A DNA stretch of 44,292 nucleotides from Synergistes sp. (GTDB taxonomy: Bacteria > Synergistota > Synergistia > Synergistales > Synergistaceae): assembly GCA_017537925.1 (NCBI GenBank), contig JAFYJW010000001.1:1-44292 (forward strand). Reading direction: 5' to 3'. Positions 16,703 through 27,352 of the stretch are shown piece by piece; the stretch's first letter is position 1; every line of letters starts with the position of its first letter. Below the pieces are notes generated by a model. The model ran no database searches. It was given only the letters and a program-made list of their open reading frames with translations, and was not told the origin of the DNA. A program made the translations under genes and the position numbers.

Positions 16703-17996
16703 TGAGATGCTCCTTTACATATCCGACAAGAAAGAGGCTGCCGCAGCATAAAAGCGGCAGGTCATCAGCAAGAGCCGCGTTTATCGCGTCAACGGGGTCG
16801 TTAAAACTGCCCATTGCTTCAAGACCTTCTTTTTTTGCCATATTCAGCATTTCACCGGCTTTTAATGACCGCGCGCAGCCGGGCACTTCCGTGCAGTACA
16901 TCACGGCCCCCGTGCCGCTCAGATATGAGAGCGCCCTGCCTGTTTCCTTATCTCTCATCATAGCGATAACGACGTTTACGCGTTTTCCGGGAAGCAGTTC
17001 TCTGATCGTCTGAGCTATTCTTCGCATAGCGTGAGGATTATGTCCCCCGTCTATCAAAAAGGGCTGCTTCTGCGATATCACTTCCATGCGTCCCGGCCAT
17101 CTGACGGACGAAATGCCGTCACGTACCGTTTCCTGAGTTATCTTCGGAAAATCCTTTTTCAGTATATTTGCCGCGGCCGCGGCAAGGGAAACGTTTTCAG
17201 GCTGGAAAGTCCCGACAAGAGGCGTATGGTATCTGTTTTCGGGCAAGTCGGGCCCTTTCAGCGTAAAATCAGAGCCCGAGAGCGAATATGAAACGCCTGT
17301 TATACTGTAATCAATCGAAAGTATCTGCGGCAGCGCGCCGCTTTTGCGGACCGCCGCAAGAAAACGTTCGTTCAGTTTGCTGTCTCCCGCAAAGAGCGCG
17401 GGCTTCCCCTTTCGCATTATCGCAAATTTTTCGTCGGCAATCTTTTCGATGCTGTCTCCCAGATACTCCGTGTGATCCATGCCGATAGGAGTTATAACGC
17501 TGAGTCTTACGTCTTTCAGTATATTTGTCGCGTCAAGGCGTCCTCCCATGCCGGTCTCAAATATCGCGGCGTCAGGCTTTTCTTCCGAAAGAATCATAAT
17601 TGCAGCTGCCGTCGCAAGCTCAAAATATGTCGGCAGATTCCCGTTTTTAAAATAGTCCGTGCTATTTAAGATATTTTCTATTTTACCGATCGCTTTATGC
17701 CATTTGGCTGCCGGCACCGTTTGTACGCCATCCATGAGCCGTTCGGAGAAATCCACAAGATGCGGACTCGTGTAAAGAAAGGCTCTGTATCCGGAAGAAA
17801 GCAATATCGAGTGCAGGGACGCAGCGACGGAGCCCTTTCCGTTCGTCCCCGCAATATGAACGGCAGGGATCCCGCATTGCGGCATCCCTGCTTCGTAAAG
17901 TAGTCTTGCAAGACGGGCAAGCCCTGGACGTATGCCGGGGCTTGCCATGTTCTGCAGTCTTCTTTCTATTTCGGCAAACTCTTCCTTTTCGTTCAT
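16683..17996 (-). CDS. folC: Bifunctional dihydrofolate synthase / folylpolyglutamate synthase
   Basis: This 437-aa Mur-ligase-type enzyme adds glutamate to dihydropteroate and folates using ATP. It shows the P-loop AGTNGKGSVAASL near 49, the omega-loop region LYTSPHLVDFSERL near 75, the FETGMGGRLDATN segment near 145, and DGGHNPHA near 317. Length is standard. The start ATG at 17996 has only a weak ribosome-binding site, and it follows valS by 8 bp, so coupling to valS is likely. The order valS-folC is common in Gram-positive-like lineages. Confidence 0.95.
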   Translation of the reverse strand: MNEKEEFAEIERRLQNMASPGIRPGLARLARLLYEAGMPQCGIPAVHIAGTNGKGSVAASLHSILLSSGYRAFLYTSPHLVDFSERLMDGVQTVPAAKWHKAIGKIENILNSTDYFKNGNLPTYFELATAAAIMILSEEKPDAAIFETGMGGRLDATNILKDVRLSVITPIGMDHTEYLGDSIEKIADEKFAIMRKGKPALFAGDSKLNERFLAAVRKSGALPQILSIDYSITGVSYSLSGSDFTLKGPDLPENRYHTPLVGTFQPENVSLAAAAANILKKDFPKITQETVRDGISSVRWPGRMEVISQKQPFLIDGGHNPHAMRRIAQTIRELLPGKRVNVVIAMMRDKETGRALSYLSGTGAVMYCTEVPGCARSLKAGEMLNMAKKEGLEAMGSFNDPVDAINAALADDLPLLCCGSLFLVGYVKEHLNELSGL

Positions 17997-18004
17997 ATAC
18001 CGTT

Positions 18005-20671
18005 TCAGTTCGCAAGGCTGCTGAGGTTTTCCTTCATCCTGCGCGCTTTTGTCTCGTTGTCGGCAAGGGTGTTCTTTTCCTTCTCTATAACATCCTCGGG
18101 AGCGCGCTCGATGAAGTTCTTATTCGCAAGTTTCGCTTTGCTCTTTTCAATATCCTTTTCAAGCTTCGCGATATCGCTCTTAAGACGCTGTACCTCTTTA
18201 TCCACGTCAAGCAGGTCGCCTACCGGCAGATAGATCTGCACGCCGTCAAGAACCGAAGTAAGGCTCTTATCGGGTTTTGCCTGGCTTCCTTCCGTAAAGG
18301 TGATCTTTTTCACCTTGGTCATAAGCGCTGTCTGCTCTTCCGCTGCGCGCAGCAGGCCGAGTTTTGCGCCGTCATGCACATTGACGGTTACCCCGCCTAT
18401 TACCTGCTGCGGCGCTATGCGTGCTTCCGCGCGGAGATTTCTTATCGAACGGACGACGTCCTGCACGAAGGCCATGTCCGAAATGATCTTCTCGTCCACA
18501 GCGGCAACGCGCGGTTTCGGCCATCCGCAGCGCTCTATAAGGTCTGTTCCGAACGGGAATGCGTGCCAGAGCTCTTCGGTAACGAACGGGATTATCGGGT
18601 GCAGCAGCTTCAGCACGTCTTCAAAAACCGCAAGCAGGACAGCCTGGGTCGTTTTGCGGCGCGCTTCTCCCTCATCGCCGCGCAGAGCAGGCTTGGAGAG
18701 TTCCAGATACCAGTCGCAGAGCTCGCCCCATGTAAAGTCATACATAAGGCGCGCTGCTTCGCCGAAGAAATATCCGTCGAGCAGGCGTGTCATCTCGGCC
18801 GATATCTGAGATATCCTGTTCAGTATCCATCTGTCCTGAAGCTTGAGCTCTTTTTCATCAACAGACGGCATCTCTTCCGCAGCGTCAATGTTCATAAGAG
18901 CAAAACGGCTGGCGTTCCAGAGCTTGTTCATGAAGAGACGGTATGTGGATATGCGCTCTGTCGAAAGGAAGATATCGCGCCCCTGCACCGTGAGAGCCGC
19001 AAGAGTAAGGCGCATCGCGTCGGCGCCGTAATCCTTGACTATCGTCAGAGGATCTATGACGTTTCCGCGGGACTTGCTCATTTTCTGTCCTTTTTCATCG
19101 CGCACAAGGGCATGGATATAGACGTCTCTGAAGGGAACCTCTCCTTTCATTCCCTCAAGTCCGAACATTATCATGCGCGCGACCCAGAAGAATATGATGT
19201 CAAAACCGGTAACGAGGACAGATGTCGGATAGAATTTCTTCAAAGTCTGCGTATCATCCGGCCACCCCATCGTGGAGAACGGCCACAGACCGCTCGAGAA
19301 CCACGTATCCAGGACATCTTCATCCTGATGCAGGTTTTTGCCGCCGCACTTTGGACAGAGGGCGGGCGCCTCTTCAGCGACGATCACCTCGCCGCAGTCG
19401 TCACAGTACCATGCCGGGATGCGGTGTCCCCACCAGAGCTGACGTGAGATGCACCAGTCGCGGATATTGTCCATCCACTGGTAGTAAACGTTAGTCCACT
19501 GCTCAGGAACAAATCTGATCTTGCCGGCTTTGACTGCAGCAACTCCAGCGTCGGCAAGGGGACGCGTTTTGACGAACCACTGCTTCGAAAGATAGGGTTC
19601 TATTATCGTGTGGCACCTGTAGCAGTGTCCGACGGAATGCTTAAGGTCTGTAACGGAAAGGAGGACTCCTTCTTTTTTAAGGTCCTCGGCTATAACTTCG
19701 CGCGCTGCAAACCTGTCCATGCCCTGATATTTGCCGGCGTTTTCATTCATCAGGCCGCAGCCGTCTATGACCTGTATCTGTTCCAGGTTGTGGCGCTGGC
19801 CGACAAGGAAGTCGTTCGGATCGTGCGCCGGTGTGATCTTGACGCAGCCCGTACCGAATTCAGGATCGACCATATTGTCTTCTATGACCGGGATAACGCG
19901 CCCGACAAGCGGCACAATGACTTTTCTGCCTATCAGGCTGCGGTTCTTCTCATCGCGCGGGTGTACCGCTATCGCGGTATCCCCGAGAATCGTCTCGGGG
20001 CGCGTCGTCATTACTATCACAGAGCCTTCGCCGCCGTCGGCAAATTTGTACGCTACTTCGTAGAATTTGCCGTCCTCTTCCTCGTGCTCGACTTCAAGAT
20101 CCGAAAGCGCCGTCTGGCAGCGCGGGCACCAGTTGATAAGATACTTGCCGCGATATATGAGCCCTTTCTTGTGCAGATCGACAAATATCCTGCGCACAGC
20201 GCGCGAGAGTCCTTCGTCCATCGTAAAGCGCTCTCTGTCCCAGTCGCAGGATGCGCCTAATTTTTTAAGCTGGTTTATGATCGTGCTGCCGTATTTCTCT
20301 TTCCATTCCCATACCCTGCGGACAAACTCTTCGCGTCCGAGGTCATGGCGCGAGATGCCTTCTTTGGCAAGAGAACGTTCAACGACATTCTGCGTCGCGA
20401 TGCCGGCATGGTCGGTGCCGGGCAGCCACAGCACCTCATACCCCTGCATCCTTTTCGTCCTGCAGAGGATATCCTGCAGCGTATTGTCAAGGGCATGGCC
20501 TACATGCAGTGAGCCGGTAACGTTCGGCGGAGGGATAACGATGGAGAACTGCGGCTTCGCCGACGTCTCGTCTGCTTTGAATAACCCGCTTTTGATCCAT
20601 TCCGCATACCATTTGTCTTCGATAGGCTGAGGATCGTAACCCTTGCTCAACTGTGTCTTCTCTGGATCCAT
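18005..20671 (-). CDS. valS: Valyl-tRNA synthetase
   Basis: This 888-aa class I synthetase charges tRNA-Val. It contains PPPNVTGSLHVGHALDN with the HIGH-type HVGH near 57, a CP1 editing domain (TTRPETILGDTAIAVHP near 225), a zinc-like CDDCGEV...CPKCGG pair, the KMSKSRGN loop near 530, the anticodon-binding domain, and a C-terminal coiled coil (about 815-885). The start has GAGGAGG directly upstream. The 103-bp gap to ysxC is GC-rich with a 6-bp hairpin around 20690-20715, but it lacks a U-run and the conserved T-box sequence, so I do not call a T-box leader. Confidence 0.98.
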   Translation of the reverse strand: MDPEKTQLSKGYDPQPIEDKWYAEWIKSGLFKADETSAKPQFSIVIPPPNVTGSLHVGHALDNTLQDILCRTKRMQGYEVLWLPGTDHAGIATQNVVERSLAKEGISRHDLGREEFVRRVWEWKEKYGSTIINQLKKLGASCDWDRERFTMDEGLSRAVRRIFVDLHKKGLIYRGKYLINWCPRCQTALSDLEVEHEEEDGKFYEVAYKFADGGEGSVIVMTTRPETILGDTAIAVHPRDEKNRSLIGRKVIVPLVGRVIPVIEDNMVDPEFGTGCVKITPAHDPNDFLVGQRHNLEQIQVIDGCGLMNENAGKYQGMDRFAAREVIAEDLKKEGVLLSVTDLKHSVGHCYRCHTIIEPYLSKQWFVKTRPLADAGVAAVKAGKIRFVPEQWTNVYYQWMDNIRDWCISRQLWWGHRIPAWYCDDCGEVIVAEEAPALCPKCGGKNLHQDEDVLDTWFSSGLWPFSTMGWPDDTQTLKKFYPTSVLVTGFDIIFFWVARMIMFGLEGMKGEVPFRDVYIHALVRDEKGQKMSKSRGNVIDPLTIVKDYGADAMRLTLAALTVQGRDIFLSTERISTYRLFMNKLWNASRFALMNIDAAEEMPSVDEKELKLQDRWILNRISQISAEMTRLLDGYFFGEAARLMYDFTWGELCDWYLELSKPALRGDEGEARRKTTQAVLLAVFEDVLKLLHPIIPFVTEELWHAFPFGTDLIERCGWPKPRVAAVDEKIISDMAFVQDVVRSIRNLRAEARIAPQQVIGGVTVNVHDGAKLGLLRAAEEQTALMTKVKKITFTEGSQAKPDKSLTSVLDGVQIYLPVGDLLDVDKEVQRLKSDIAKLEKDIEKSKAKLANKNFIERAPEDVIEKEKNTLADNETKARRMKENLSSLAN

Positions 20672-20774
20672 TTAATATTTCCTCCTCAATGGACCGGCCT
20701 GGTGGCCCGGCCCTTCTATTCCCGCTTCCGGCAGTGCGGCCGTCCCGACATACCGGTCCCGGGTAAATTTCGGC

Positions 20775-21395
20775 TTAATGCGTTTCCGCTTCGTCAAGCC
20801 TTGTCATTTCCTGTATTACCCGAATTATCCCGTCCCGCAGCTTCTGCATTGAAATATCATTGACGCCGCAGGTCATAAAAGGCGGCAGAACGGAATCGAT
20901 TCCTGTGCGGACAAACGCATTGTACTGAGCTTTGCGTTTCCCCGGAGATATTTTATCCGCTTTTGTGAATACTACAAGGCGCGCCATCTCTCTGCTGTCG
21001 AGCCATTTCGTAAGCTCGGCATCGTTTGCAAGAGGGCCGTGCCTGAAATCGACAAGATGCACTGCAAAGGATATCTTCGTACGCATCGCAAAATAATCGT
21101 TTATAAGTCTCCACCAGCTGCGCCGTTCGTCGGCGCTGCGAGCGGCATAGCCGTAACCTGGAAGGTCGACAAGGTAAAAGCTGCAGCTGTCATCCGTTAC
21201 GCTGTAAAAATTTATGCTGCGCGTTTTTCCGGGTTTGGAACTTACCTTTGCCAGCCTTTTTGCAAGAAGCGCGTTTATCAGCGTAGACTTCCCCACGTTT
21301 GAACGGCCGAGGAATACTACCTCCGGCAGTGATTCCGGCGGGATCTGCTCTTTATTGAATGCTGTGCAGAAAAGCTCTGATTTCCATGCAGACAT
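20775..21395 (-). CDS. ysxC: Ribosome-biogenesis GTP-binding protein YsxC/EngB
   Basis: This 206-aa TRAFAC GTPase is needed for 50S subunit maturation in many bacteria. Walker A is GRSNVGKST (30-38), the switch region PGKTRSINFYSV follows, then G3 DLPGYGYA near 78-85, and G4 is FTKADKIS near 143. The ATG has AAAGGAGAA upstream. It lies 12 bp after lon on the same strand, as in many Firmicutes (lon-ysxC). Confidence 0.96.
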   Translation of the reverse strand: MSAWKSELFCTAFNKEQIPPESLPEVVFLGRSNVGKSTLINALLAKRLAKVSSKPGKTRSINFYSVTDDSCSFYLVDLPGYGYAARSADERRSWWRLINDYFAMRTKISFAVHLVDFRHGPLANDAELTKWLDSREMARLVVFTKADKISPGKRKAQYNAFVRTGIDSVLPPFMTCGVNDISMQKLRDGIIRVIQEMTRLDEAETH

Positions 21396-21407
21396 TTTTA
21401 TTCTCCT

Positions 21408-23744
21408 TTATTCCCCGAGTGCCAGCGCGAAAACTTCAGTGATGTCAGAGACAAAGTGCAGCCGGATTCCTTCAGGCACCCAGTCGCTGAGTTCAGAGAT
21501 GTCCGCTCTGTTTGTTTCGGGCAGTATTATGTCTTTGATGCCGTGACGTTTTGCCGCCAGGATCTTTTCTCTGACGCCGCCGATGGGCAAGACCTTCCCA
21601 TGAAGCGTCATCTCTCCTGTCATTGCGTATTTTGTGATCACTTTCCGTCCGCTCAGCGCCGAAACGAGAGAAAGCGCAAGCGTGATACCTGCTGACGGCC
21701 CGTCTTTCGGGACGGCGCCGGCAGGAACGTGTATATGGATATCCTTCTTGTTCCATTCAAAATCCGACAGCGAATATTCGGCGGCATGAGACCTGAGATA
21801 CGCAAGGGCGTTGAAAGCGGATTCCTGCATTATATCTCCAAGGTTTCCTGTATATGTGATCTTGCCGCTGCCCTCCATAACCGCGGATTCTATAAGCAGC
21901 ACGTCTCCGCCGGATTCTGTCCAGGCAAGGCCTACGGCTGCGCCTGCCGTGTCGCCTTTCGGGATATCGGTATCGTGAAGCTTCGGCGCGCCTATGATAT
22001 CCTTCAGCCTGCTTTTTGTAAGAGGCACAGGTTCCTTTCCTTCGGAGAGCTCAACAGCTCTTCTTCTTGCTATTTTAGAAAGCTCACGGTCCAGGCCTCT
22101 GACGCCTGCTTCAAGCGTATATGAGGAAATCACTTCTTTAAGCACAGCGTCGGATACTTTCATTTCGTTTTTTTCGAGCCCGTGTTCGGCACGGATCCTC
22201 GGCAGCAGGTGCCGTTTTGCAATGTTCAATTTTTCTTCCATCACATAGCCCGGAAGATGTATGACTTCCATCCTGTCAAGCAGCGGCTTCGGTATCGTAG
22301 CGGTGTTGTTTGCCGTTGTGATGAACATTACTTTGCTAAGATCAAACGGAACTTCAAGGAAATTGTCGACAAAGTGCCAGTTCTGCTCAGGATCAAGCGC
22401 CTCGAGCAACGCGGATGATGGGTCTCCTCTGAAATCGGAACCCAGCTTGTCTATCTCGTCCATAAGTATCAGCGGGTTGTTCACCCCGCACTGCTTGATC
22501 TTCTGAATCAAGCGTCCCGGCAGCGCCCCGACATAGGTCCTTCTGTGCCCTCTTATTTCAGCTTCGTCCCTCATGCCGCCAAGCGAAATGTTTATGAATT
22601 TGCGCCCCATCGCGCGCGCTATCGAGCGTCCGAGAGAGGTCTTGCCGACGCCCGGCGGTCCGGCGAAGCATATTACCTGAGCTCTTGTCTTTGAGCCGGC
22701 GCGGCTTTTTACGGCAAGATATTCAAGTATGCGCTTCTTGACGTCTTCAAGTCCGTAATGATCTTCTTCAAGTACTTTCCTTGCGTTGCCGATATCGAGA
22801 CAGTCTTCGGTAGACCTGTTCCACGGCAGTTCATTCAGCGTTTCTATGTAGGAGCGCGCGACGACCGCTTCGGGAGAAAATGTCTGCAGCTTGGCAAAAC
22901 GTGTGATCTCCTTATTAACTCTTTCGAGGACGGCTTCCGGCATGCCGGACGCAGCGGCCGCTTTTCTCATTTCATCCGCTTCGTTTTCTGTGCTTTCGTC
23001 GCCAAGCTCCCTGTTTATCACCTTGAGCTTCTCGCGCAGGTAATAATTGTGCTGATCTTTTTCAAGTTCCGAACGTACTTTTTCTTCTATGCTTCGCTCA
23101 AGGCCCAAAAGCTCGTTCTCCGTCACAAGCATCCTCAGAAGAATCTCAAGACGCTCTTTTGCATCGGGAGTCTCAAGCAGCTTCTGTTTCTTTTCCGTAT
23201 CAAAGCGGCAGTGGGAAGCTACGACGTCGCTCAGGACGGAAGCCTCTCTTATATCTCTGACAGAGTTATATATCTCGTCAGGCAGCTTGGGATCAAGAGT
23301 CACGTTGATCTCGAACTCGCGCAGCACAGCGCGCATAAGAGCTTTGACGGAAGGCGAAAAGTCGGCGGAGGTCGTTTTGCCGTGATAATCGAGAGGCATA
23401 AGCGACGCCATGATATATGGACCTTCTTCGGAGAACTTCACGCTCTTTGCTCTGCAGACGCCTTCGGCAACGACCTTGAGCATACCGTCCGGAAGGCGGA
23501 TATTCTGAAGCATTTTGCAGACCGTGCCGACTGAATAGAGGTTTCCGGGTGTAAGAGTATCGGAATAGGGGCTTTTTTCAGCGACGATAAAGATCATGCG
23601 GTCACGTTCAGCCGCTTCTTCGACAGCATGAACGGATCTCGGCCTGCTGACGAAAAGAGGCGAGACTATCCCCGGATAAACGATCAGATCCCTGACGGGG
23701 ACGACAGGTGCTGCGATAATATCTTCGCTATTCTGCGGCAGCAC
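21408..23744 (-). CDS. lon: ATP-dependent protease La (Lon)
   Basis: This serine-lysine protease of about 778 aa degrades misfolded and regulatory proteins. It has the N-terminal substrate-binding domain ([11 protein letters not shown]), a coiled-coil region, the AAA+ module with [15 protein letters not shown] near 365 and LMDEIDKLG, and the protease domain with [14 protein letters not shown] (catalytic Ser) and [14 protein letters not shown] (catalytic Lys). The start is uncertain: GTG at 23753 abuts its GGAG, so I prefer the in-frame GTG at 23744, ten bases downstream of that RBS. Either start overlaps the clpX end. Confidence 0.96.
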   Translation of the reverse strand: MLPQNSEDIIAAPVVPVRDLIVYPGIVSPLFVSRPRSVHAVEEAAERDRMIFIVAEKSPYSDTLTPGNLYSVGTVCKMLQNIRLPDGMLKVVAEGVCRAKSVKFSEEGPYIMASLMPLDYHGKTTSADFSPSVKALMRAVLREFEINVTLDPKLPDEIYNSVRDIREASVLSDVVASHCRFDTEKKQKLLETPDAKERLEILLRMLVTENELLGLERSIEEKVRSELEKDQHNYYLREKLKVINRELGDESTENEADEMRKAAAASGMPEAVLERVNKEITRFAKLQTFSPEAVVARSYIETLNELPWNRSTEDCLDIGNARKVLEEDHYGLEDVKKRILEYLAVKSRAGSKTRAQVICFAGPPGVGKTSLGRSIARAMGRKFINISLGGMRDEAEIRGHRRTYVGALPGRLIQKIKQCGVNNPLILMDEIDKLGSDFRGDPSSALLEALDPEQNWHFVDNFLEVPFDLSKVMFITTANNTATIPKPLLDRMEVIHLPGYVMEEKLNIAKRHLLPRIRAEHGLEKNEMKVSDAVLKEVISSYTLEAGVRGLDRELSKIARRRAVELSEGKEPVPLTKSRLKDIIGAPKLHDTDIPKGDTAGAAVGLAWTESGGDVLLIESAVMEGSGKITYTGNLGDIMQESAFNALAYLRSHAAEYSLSDFEWNKKDIHIHVPAGAVPKDGPSAGITLALSLVSALSGRKVITKYAMTGEMTLHGKVLPIGGVREKILAAKRHGIKDIILPETNRADISELSDWVPEGIRLHFVSDITEVFALALGE

Positions 23745-25056
23745 CGGGGACACTCTCCATCACAGGTTTTTCGGTTCCTTCAACGGCTTCTTTCGTAACG
23801 GTAAGAGACTTTATCGAAGGCGACTTGTTCGGTATCTCGTACTGGAGATCAAGCATCAGCTTCTCGAGAATCGTGCGCAGTCCGCGAGCTCCGGTATTGA
23901 GCTTTACGGCTTTTTGCGCTATCGTCTCCACGGCTTCGTCGGTAAATTCAAGCTCTATACCTTCAAGAGAGAAGAGCTTCTTGTACTGCTTGAGCGGAGC
24001 GTTCCTTGGCTCCCTGAGTATGCGGACAAGGTCCTCGCCGGAGAGCGGATCAAGCGATACAAGAACCGGAAGACGTCCGATGAATTCAGGTATGAAGCCA
24101 AACATCCTGAGATCGTCCGGTTCAAGCTTTTTAAGCAGCTCTCCGCTGTTGTCAGCGTCTTTTTTTGATTTTATCTCGGATCCGAAGCCAAGCTGCTTCT
24201 CGCTCGTGCGGTGGGCTATTATCTTGTCGAGCCCGTCAAATGAGCCGCCGCATATAAACAGGATATTCTGCGTATTCATCGGAATCGTTTCCTGCGCGGG
24301 ATGTTTGCGCCCGCCCTTTGGAGGGATATTCGCGACAGTTCCTTCGATTATCTTAAGCAGCGCCTGCTGCACTCCTTCTCCGGATACGTCGCGCGTTATC
24401 GACGTGGATTCCGACTTGCGGGCGATTTTGTCTATCTCGTCTATATATATAATGCCGCGCTCCGCGGCCTGTATATCAAAATCAGCAGCCTGAAGAAGCC
24501 GCAGAAGTATATTTTCAACGTCTTCGCCGACGTAGCCCGCCTCTGTAAGAGTTGTGGCGTCCGTCATTGCGAAAGGAACGCTCAGACGCTTTGCAAGAGT
24601 CTGGGCAAGGAGAGTCTTGCCGCTTCCCGTAGGACCTACAAGCAGTACGTTGCACTTAGGCAGTTCTACGTCGTCGTTTTCATCCGCCGGGTTCAGAATC
24701 CTCTTGTAATGGTTGTATACGGCCACGGACAGGACTTTCTTTGCCTGATTCTGACCTATCACGTACTGATCGAGGTATTCTTTTATCTCATGGGGTTTGG
24801 GAAGCTTTTCAAGCGACGGAAGAGACAAAGCGGACGCGCCGCGGCGTGACATGTTTTCGTACGTCTGCGGCTCGCTGTCTCTTATCATCATGCTGCATAT
24901 ATGCACACAGTCGGAACAGATGTATATATTCCCCTGCGGTGCGGCAAAAAGCCTCGGCACTTCATCCTGGGACTTGCCGCAGAATGAGCAGCGGCTTCTC
25001 CTGCCTCTGCCCTTTTCGTTTGAAGGGTCTTTACTGCCGTTTTTTTCCATACTCAT
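23728..25056 (-). CDS. clpX: ATP-dependent Clp protease ATP-binding subunit ClpX
   Basis: This 442-aa AAA+ unfoldase feeds substrates to ClpP. An N-terminal C4 zinc domain (CSFCG near 23-27 and CSDCVHIC near 48-55) is followed by [15 protein letters not shown] (Walker A near 141), [11 protein letters not shown] (Walker B), the ClpP-docking IGF-like loop (KQLGFG near 286) and the sensor region. The ATG at 25056 is six bases after GAGAGG. It lies downstream of clpP with a hairpin in between and overlaps lon. Confidence 0.98.
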   Translation of the reverse strand: MSMEKNGSKDPSNEKGRGRRSRCSFCGKSQDEVPRLFAAPQGNIYICSDCVHICSMMIRDSEPQTYENMSRRGASALSLPSLEKLPKPHEIKEYLDQYVIGQNQAKKVLSVAVYNHYKRILNPADENDDVELPKCNVLLVGPTGSGKTLLAQTLAKRLSVPFAMTDATTLTEAGYVGEDVENILLRLLQAADFDIQAAERGIIYIDEIDKIARKSESTSITRDVSGEGVQQALLKIIEGTVANIPPKGGRKHPAQETIPMNTQNILFICGGSFDGLDKIIAHRTSEKQLGFGSEIKSKKDADNSGELLKKLEPDDLRMFGFIPEFIGRLPVLVSLDPLSGEDLVRILREPRNAPLKQYKKLFSLEGIELEFTDEAVETIAQKAVKLNTGARGLRTILEKLMLDLQYEIPNKSPSIKSLTVTKEAVEGTEKPVMESVPGAAAE

Positions 25057-25076
25057 AAAGCACCTCTCGCAGAAAT

Positions 25077-25103
25077 GAGGAGATTCCGAACAGGAATCCC
25101 CTC
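25077..25103 (-). terminator. clpP-clpX intercistronic hairpin (attenuator or processing site)
   Basis: GAGGAGATTCC (25077-25087) and GGAATCCCCTC (25093-25103) form an 11-bp stem with one G-U pair and a 5-nt loop. The bases that follow on the minus strand (ATTTCTG) are a poor U-run, so partial termination or mRNA stabilisation is more likely than full termination. Confidence 0.5.
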
Positions 25104-25122
25104 GTAAGGTGTGTGCGCGTCT

Positions 25123-25707
25123 TTATCTTTTTTCTATTATCTTATCGACAAGCCCGTAGGCGAGAGCTTCTTCGGAAGTCATGTAATAGTCCCTGTCCGT
25201 GTCAGCGGCTATCTTTTCGGGCGGCTGTCCGGTATGCTTCGTCAGTATACCGTTAAGAAGCTCTCTCGTTTTTAATATCTCTTTTGCATGTATCTCAATA
25301 TCGGAGGCCTGTCCCTGCATGCCGCCCATCGGCTGATGTATCATTATCTTCGCGTTCGGCAGAGCGTAGCGTTTGCCTGCGGCGCCTGCGGTGAGCAGCA
25401 CGGCTCCCATGCTCGCGGCCATGCCGAGGCATATCGTAGAGACATTCGGACGTATATACTGCATCGTATCGTAAATGGCGAGTCCTGCGGATACCATGCC
25501 GCCGGGGCTGTTTATATAAAGAGATATGTCTTTGTCCGGGTCTTCGCTTTCAAGAAAGAGAAGCTGAGCCACGACAACATTGGCCACAGCGTCGTCTATC
25601 TCAGTGCCCAGAAAGACTATTCTGTCCTTAAGCAGGCGGCTGTATATATCGTAGGAGCGTTCGCCGCGGCCCGACTGCTCAACTACAAACGGGACGTAAT
25701 AGCTCAT
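25123..25707 (-). CDS. clpP: ATP-dependent Clp protease proteolytic subunit
   Basis: This 194-aa serine protease forms the tetradecameric chamber used by ClpX. The catalytic triad is visible: Ser99 in LGMAASMGA, His124 in IMIHQPMGG and Asp173 in TDRDYYM. The processing site region and hydrophobic-pocket residues at the N-terminus are normal. The start is 3 bp after the tig stop codon; its ribosome-binding site lies in the tig end, so translation is probably coupled. Confidence 0.98.
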   Translation of the reverse strand: MSYYVPFVVEQSGRGERSYDIYSRLLKDRIVFLGTEIDDAVANVVVAQLLFLESEDPDKDISLYINSPGGMVSAGLAIYDTMQYIRPNVSTICLGMAASMGAVLLTAGAAGKRYALPNAKIMIHQPMGGMQGQASDIEIHAKEILKTRELLNGILTKHTGQPPEKIAADTDRDYYMTSEEALAYGLVDKIIEKR

Positions 25708-25710
25708 AGG

Positions 25711-27069
25711 TTAATCGGCCTTTTTTTCTTCGGCTTCATCCGGTTCTTCCGCGGCTTTCTCGGTGACCTTCATTGTCGCGACGAGGTAATCGAGCGTCTT
25801 GCGGCGGCGTACCTTGTTTGCCATATCATAGAGACGGTTTGTGTCTCCGTAGATATACTCCTGGAATTTCTTCTCATCGACTCCGGCTCTTTTGGCAACA
25901 GCCGATATCTCGCGGGTAAGATCGTCAGGGCCGCACTCGATGTTGTTTTCGTCCGCGACCGCTTCAAGGACAAGAGCCTGCTTCACTATATTTTTTGCAG
26001 CGGCGTCAAGTTCTGCCTCGTAAATATTCTTGTCCATTCCGCTCTTCTCGATAAACTCATCGATAGTAAGCTTGTTTTCCCTCTTCAGGCGCTCTTCCTG
26101 CTGTTTTTTCATGGAAGCTTTCTGGCGGTCTATGAGCCGCTGCGGAAGTTCTACTTCGATCTTATCGCAGAGCGTAAAGACAGCGTTGTCTTCCATCGCT
26201 TCAACGCTGCGTGCTTCGTTTGCTTCCTTCATGCGTCTTTCAACGTCTGCTTTGAATTCATCGACTGTCTTGAGACGGCCGCCTGAGATCTCGGTGATCT
26301 TTTCATCGGTAAGTTCAGCGGCGTTCTTTTTCATTATGCCGAGAATCTCAAACTCATAGCGGCTCTTGACGGCATGATCTTTTTCAGCTTCGGGTCCGGA
26401 AAGCGGAAGCTCGACGGATAACTTTTCTCCCGGCGCCTTGCCTATCAATGCTTCGACTATCTCCGGCCTTGCGTTCGGAGCGGCAAGGTAAAGCTCGGTC
26501 TTCTGGCTTTCTTCGGCCTTAGTCTCGCTGCCGTCCTCGTGGCATACGATCGTATCGAACTTCACAGAAACATAGTCGTCTTTCGTGAGAGGACGCTCTT
26601 CGTATGTCGGGACTATCTCGCCGTACATATCCATCACGCTGTCTATCTGGGCCTGCAGCATCTGATCGGTGATCTTGAATATCGGCTTTTCTATCTCTAT
26701 CGAAGCTATATCCGGAAGCTCTATCTCCGGCGTCACTTCGAACTTGACCGAGAATTCATAATCCTTGCCTTCCTCTATCTTTTCGGGTTTGAGCTCGGGC
26801 TCGCAGATAAGCTTAAGCTCAAACTCCTCTACCATCTTATCGACGGCGTCAGGAACTATCTTTTCGAGCGTTTCCGCAAGTACGGCTTCCCTGGGGAAAT
26901 AGAGCTCTATCGCCCTGCGCGGCACCTTGCCCTTGCGAAAACCCTTTATATTGGCTTCTTTGGATATTTTGTTGTAAGTCTCGTTAACGGCGCTCGCGAT
27001 CTCTTCGGCGGTAAAGTGCGCCTTAGCTTCGACTATGTTTTTTTCCTGAGATATTATTTCTGTCTTCAA
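25711..27069 (-). CDS. tig: Trigger factor (ribosome-associated chaperone / peptidyl-prolyl isomerase)
   Basis: This 452-aa protein binds nascent chains at the ribosome exit. The ribosome-binding tail signature is GFRKGKVPRRAIE near 42-54 (family GFRxGKxP), followed by the FKBP-like PPIase domain (KDDYVSVKFDT near 164) and a long helical C-terminal chaperone domain ending in an acidic tail. The start is TTG with GGGGAAA about six bases upstream and is supported by the conserved N-terminal spacing. It is the first gene of the tig-clpP-clpX-lon-ysxC-valS run. Confidence 0.95.
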   Translation of the reverse strand: MKTEIISQEKNIVEAKAHFTAEEIASAVNETYNKISKEANIKGFRKGKVPRRAIELYFPREAVLAETLEKIVPDAVDKMVEEFELKLICEPELKPEKIEEGKDYEFSVKFEVTPEIELPDIASIEIEKPIFKITDQMLQAQIDSVMDMYGEIVPTYEERPLTKDDYVSVKFDTIVCHEDGSETKAEESQKTELYLAAPNARPEIVEALIGKAPGEKLSVELPLSGPEAEKDHAVKSRYEFEILGIMKKNAAELTDEKITEISGGRLKTVDEFKADVERRMKEANEARSVEAMEDNAVFTLCDKIEVELPQRLIDRQKASMKKQQEERLKRENKLTIDEFIEKSGMDKNIYEAELDAAAKNIVKQALVLEAVADENNIECGPDDLTREISAVAKRAGVDEKKFQEYIYGDTNRLYDMANKVRRRKTLDYLVATMKVTEKAAEEPDEAEEKKAD

Positions 27070-27116
27070 CTTATTTTCCCCTTTCAGTATTGCAACGCCC
27101 TATACTCAATCATAGC

Positions 27117-27125
27117 ATTATAACA
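27117..27125 (-). promoter_or_regulatory. Extended -10 promoter of the tig operon
   Basis: The minus strand reads TGTTATAAT, a perfect extended -10 element, placing the start about 40 nt before the tig TTG. No good -35 hexamer is visible at 17-18 bp, which is usual for extended -10 promoters. Confidence 0.6.
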
Positions 27126-27204
27126 GAAGCTGAGCCATTTCACACATAAACGGCGAAAAATTCGGAAGTTATTTATGATCAAAAGCCGCGAAGAAGGATA
27201 AACA

Positions 27205-27245
27205 AAAGAAAAAGAGCCGCGGCAGATCGCTGCAGGCACGGCTCT
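27205..27245 (-). terminator. Intrinsic terminator downstream of the HPt gene
   Basis: AGAGCCG (27213-27219) pairs with CGGCTCT (27239-27245), with a GCAG/CTGC inner helix in the loop, and the minus strand continues into TTTTTC. It separates the HPt gene from the tig promoter. Confidence 0.8.
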
Positions 27246-27352
27246 CATCAAATACTTTATGCTCCGGAAAGCAGCGCCGCATAAGACGCCCGAAAGATGA
27301 ATCAGAAAAGAGAGCGTATTAACGGCGTATGAGAAATGTTTCGCCTTTGTCT

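Noticed and set aside
17906-19447. Plus-strand open frame of 513 codons across folC/valS
   Set aside because: It is antisense to valS, which is unmistakable, and its protein is rich in Arg/His/Cys with no domain; an artefact of codon bias.
20672-20774. Possible T-box leader before valS
   Set aside because: Too short (103 bp), no conserved TGGNACCGCG element and no terminator; only a bulged GC hairpin is seen.
25288-26286. Plus-strand open frame of 332 codons opposite clpP/tig
   Set aside because: Shadow of clpP and tig; composition (many Tyr, Phe, His) is typical of reverse-strand readings.
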